A stretch of 64,000 bases of DNA, from assembly GCA_963753055.1 (NCBI GenBank), contig CAVWAP010000001.1:124001-188000 (forward strand), written 5' to 3'. Position numbers and translations under genes: made by a program. Below the pieces are notes generated by a model. It was not told the DNA's origin and made no database searches. It was given only the letters and a program-made list of their open reading frames with translations. Positions 62,065 through 64,000 of this stretch are shown here, one piece after another (position 1 is the stretch's first letter; each line of letters starts with the position of its first letter). This stretch comes from JAUWGC01 sp963753055 (GTDB lineage: Bacteria; Bacteroidota; Bacteroidia; Bacteroidales; B18-G4).

Positions 62065-63311
62065 TTGCTTAAAAAAGAACTTCATACCCGCATCTATTAT
62101 TACCTTATTGTCTTGTTGGCCTTTTCCATTCCAATGCATAAGAAGTTAACAGTTCTTGTGATTTTTCTGATCGGGATCAACTGGTTACTGGAATTCAATT
62201 TCAAAGAAAAGTACATTAGGGTTAGGGAGAGCAGAACGAGGAAATACATTTTGTATTTGCTATGTTGTATTTGCTATTTGTTATTGGGTTGTTGTATACC
62301 AATGACCTTACAGGACCCGGTGGTGGATTGTTTAAGCTGGAGGTTAAGTTATCCTTGCTGGTATTTCCTTTGTTGTTTTCTACAATTGATTATCAATGGC
62401 TGGATAGAAAGTATGTGCAGCGGCTTTTCAATTTTTTCATTATAGGTACCATCATTAGTTGTTTGCTTTGCATTGGAAATGCCCTGGTCACTTATATGGG
62501 CGATCATCGTTTTGAGGTATTCTATTACAAGGAGTTGTCCATGTTCCATCATCCCAGTTACATGGCCATGTACATAACCTTTGCCGTGGTGATCATCCTG
62601 TATTATATGATGAACAAGTGGAGTACTTATGGAATGAATTGGAAGATATCATGGCTGGTTTTGCTTGTTTTTTATAATGTATTTATCATCACATTGGCAT
62701 CCAAAGCAGGAATAATAAGCCTGGGCCTTGTTTATTTGCTTGCCATTGCCTATACCCTGGTAAGGAAACGAATTAGCTTATCCGGAGTTTTTGGTATTCT
62801 CCTTGTCGCCCTGGTTTGCCTTTATATGTTTTTCCCTTATTCCTATAAGCGAATGACAGTTGCCAGGGCTTCTGTGGAACAAGAAAATCTTAACAATAAA
62901 TCTACTGAGGGTTCAGTGCTGAGGATGCTGATCTGGCAATCATCTTTGGAGATTGTAAAAGATAATTTCCTCATAGGTGTGGGCACCGGGGATGTGGAAG
63001 ATGCACTGGTGGAGAAATACCAGGAACACGGCATTACCATGGCTGCCGAGCAGAAGCTGAATGCCCATAATCAATACATCCAGACTTACCTGGCCATTGG
63101 ATTACCGGGTTTTCTAACCCTGGTGCTCATGTTACTTCTGCCGGCCTGGCAGGCTTTTCGAAGGTACAACCTTGTTTACTTCCTTTTCCTGTTCATCATG
63201 GCCTTCAACTTCATCTTCGAGTCCATGCTGGAGGCGCAGAGCGGGGTTGTTTTTTATGCGTTTTTCAATGTGTTTTTGTTTTCTGCCAAGGATGTCCTTG
63301 AGCAGAGGTAA
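62065..63311 (+). pseudogene. O-antigen ligase/polymerase family membrane protein, interrupted by a frameshift
   Basis: Read across the break, this is a protein of about 415 residues with some eleven membrane helices. The first part (LLKKELHTRIYYYLIVLL) runs to RTRKYI. The second frame then takes over with FVFAMLYLLFVIGLLYTND and continues to the end. It includes the Wzy_C loop NAHNQYIQTYLAIGLPGFL. The shift lies at about 62243-62252, consistent with one missing base. It would join or polymerise glycan repeat units in the periplasm. The start is probably the TTG at 62065. Whether it is functional depends on the reality of the shift. Confidence 0.82.
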
Positions 63312-63397
63312 TTCATGTTCGCATGTTCGCATGTACGATTTAGCAAGGATTTTCCTTCGAACATGTGTACATGCGTCCATGCTCAATGCGTACATGA
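63312..63397. repeat. CATG-word interspersed element, copy 2
   Basis: It starts at the TAA of the O-antigen ligase gene (ATTCATGTTCGCATG) and has core ACGATTTAGCAAGG / CCTTCGAACATG. It ends in one unit of the word series GTGTACATGCGTCCATG, GCTCAAT, GCGTACATGA. CATGTTCG and CGAACATG form a flanking inverted repeat. Confidence 0.88.
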
Positions 63398-63602
63398 AGG
63401 AGATCCCGCGCATTCACGCGGGATGACGAGGCATATTTTTTAACCAGGAGTGGGACGAGAATCTCATCCGGAGCCTATTGGGCTTTGATCCGCGGAGCGG
63501 ATCAAATGTCGGTAGATAGATGTAAAAGACAATAATTTTCACGACCCCGGAGGGGTCGAATCATAGCGTCATGCCTGCCTGACGGCAGTCAGGTTCAAGG
63601 TG
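63398..63602. repeat. Spacer with four short perfect hairpins
   Basis: Between two CATG-word elements lie ATCCCGCG/CGCGGGAT (about 63402-63424), GATCCGC-GGA-GCGGATC (about 63488-63504), CGACCCC-GGA-GGGGTCG (63541-63558) and CCTGAC-GGCA-GTCAGG (about 63577-63593). Two share the GGA loop and are followed by TCAAAT or TCGAAT. No open gene is evident. Confidence 0.8.
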
Positions 63603-63695
63603 ATTCATGTTCGCATGGACACATGTTCGCATATACGATTTTGCAAGGAATTCCTTCGAACATGTGTACATCGTCCATGCTCAATGCGTACATGA
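63603..63695. repeat. CATG-word interspersed element, copy 3
   Basis: It reads ATTCATGTTCGCATGGACA at the left, core ACGATTTTGCAAGG / CCTTCGAACATG at 63635-63664, and GTCCATG, GCTCAAT, GCGTACATGA at the right. It ends about 10 bases before the stop of the right-edge gene. It has one base less in the hairpin loop than the other copies. Confidence 0.88.
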
Positions 63696-63705
63696 AATCA
63701 TCTCA

Positions 63706-64000
63706 TCACCTGATCAGCACAACTATCCCTGTCAGGTTCATTATTTCATCCGGTACCATTCCTGCAGCATACTCAATCTTGTACACATACGCCCCGGAAG
63801 GAGCGGGATCATTTTTGTACGTGCCGTCCCAGCCCCGCGAGATATCCTGGCTTTCGAAGACCAGCACGCCCCAGCGGTTGTAGATGTACATGCGGAAGGA
63901 GGCGATGTTGCCTGAGGACGTGATGGCCCTGAAGGCATCGTTGAGCCCGTCGCCGTCGGGGGAAAAGGCGTTGGGGAGGAAGATGAGGCCGGACTGTGGT
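63706..64000 (-). CDS. T9SS gliding-motility-associated (CHU_C-type) C-terminal domain protein, partial
   Basis: The last 97 codons of a gene whose start lies beyond the right edge. LPNAFSPDGDGLNDAFR opens the domain and MYIYNRWGVLVFESQD and SGAYVYKIEYAAG follow, the standard gliding-motility-associated C-terminal (type B sorting) sequence, which ends here with MNLTGIVVLIR. Such proteins are large, secreted by T9SS and often adhesin-like. The stretch is richer in G and C than the neighbouring genes. The rest of the protein cannot be described. Confidence 0.9.
   Translation of the reverse strand, partial: PQSGLIFLPNAFSPDGDGLNDAFRAITSSGNIASFRMYIYNRWGVLVFESQDISRGWDGTYKNDPAPSGAYVYKIEYAAGMVPDEIMNLTGIVVLIR

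Overview
The window is a chromosomal segment from a member of the Bacteroidota, probably a Bacteroidales- or Marinilabiliales-like gliding or type IX secretion (T9SS) lineage. The evidence is gliding genes (gldH, gldF, gldG), a T9SS C-terminal sorting domain on a secreted C10 protease, a gliding-motility-associated (CHU_C-type) C-terminus at the right edge, a LytS/LytTR two-component pair with a beta-propeller sensor, a three-gene sdhCAB, the gldH-ricT-holB gene order, and repeated matches to the Bacteroidota -7 promoter box TAnnTTTG upstream of genes that lack Shine-Dalgarno sequences. No tRNA, rRNA, CRISPR array or transposase was recognised.

Layout. 1-6.2 kb (minus strand): sdhC-sdhA-sdhB-holB-ricT-gldH. 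6.4-12.9 kb (plus): two M24B aminopeptidases, an alpha/beta hydrolase, a TMTC-like membrane/TPR protein and a KASIII enzyme. 13.2-27.0 kb: a probable acyl/glycan biosynthetic locus in four divergent blocks, holding a fatty acyl-AMP ligase with a fused carrier domain, three paralogous B12-binding radical SAM enzymes, ACP, KASIII, SDR reductase, polyprenyl-type GT2, sulfotransferase, flippase, PseH-like GNAT and a WecE-like sugar aminotransferase. 27.0-31.7 kb: a secreted C10 protease, then yicC-gmk-nadD. 31.9-38.7 kb: sensor kinase, LytTR regulator, PLD-type cardiolipin synthase, rocD and superoxide dismutase. 38.9-47.5 kb: TonB-dependent receptor, carboxypeptidase-like-domain protein, rpmB, cinA, tandem USP, nucleoside phosphorylase, glucosaminidase lipoprotein and SirB1-like protein. 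47.5-51.4 kb: a frameshifted sugar transferase, DegT aminotransferase, purC and phoH. 51.5-56.3 kb: SAM hydrolase, gldF, gldG and a DUF4340 protein. 56.3-63.3 kb: an exopolysaccharide/O-antigen cluster in which three of seven genes carry frameshifts. 63.3-64.0 kb: a repeat-rich spacer and the end of a large secreted protein.

Two things stand out. First, the 11.9-27 kb locus combines acyl activation, a small type II ketosynthase/reductase module and three B12 radical SAM enzymes with sugar amination, acetylation, sulfation and lipid-linked export functions. The likely product is an unusual acylated or sulfated glycolipid or glycan, but this is inference. Second, the intergenic spaces hold a striking set of short repeats built from shuffled 6-8 bp words with internal palindromes. 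They include a three-copy CATG-word element (one copy expanded into seven exact 23-bp units), an exact 55-bp duplication on both sides of gldG, purine-only tracts, and TAATACC arrays. They usually start at or within a few bases of a stop codon, and a similar low-complexity patch lies inside the sorting-domain linker of the C10 protease.

Start codons were reconsidered where the longest open frame began at an implausible TTG or GTG. ricT, sdhA, the first aminopeptidase, the GT2, the sulfotransferase, nadD, the sensor kinase, rpmB, the SirB1-like gene and gldG are all given shorter starts here.
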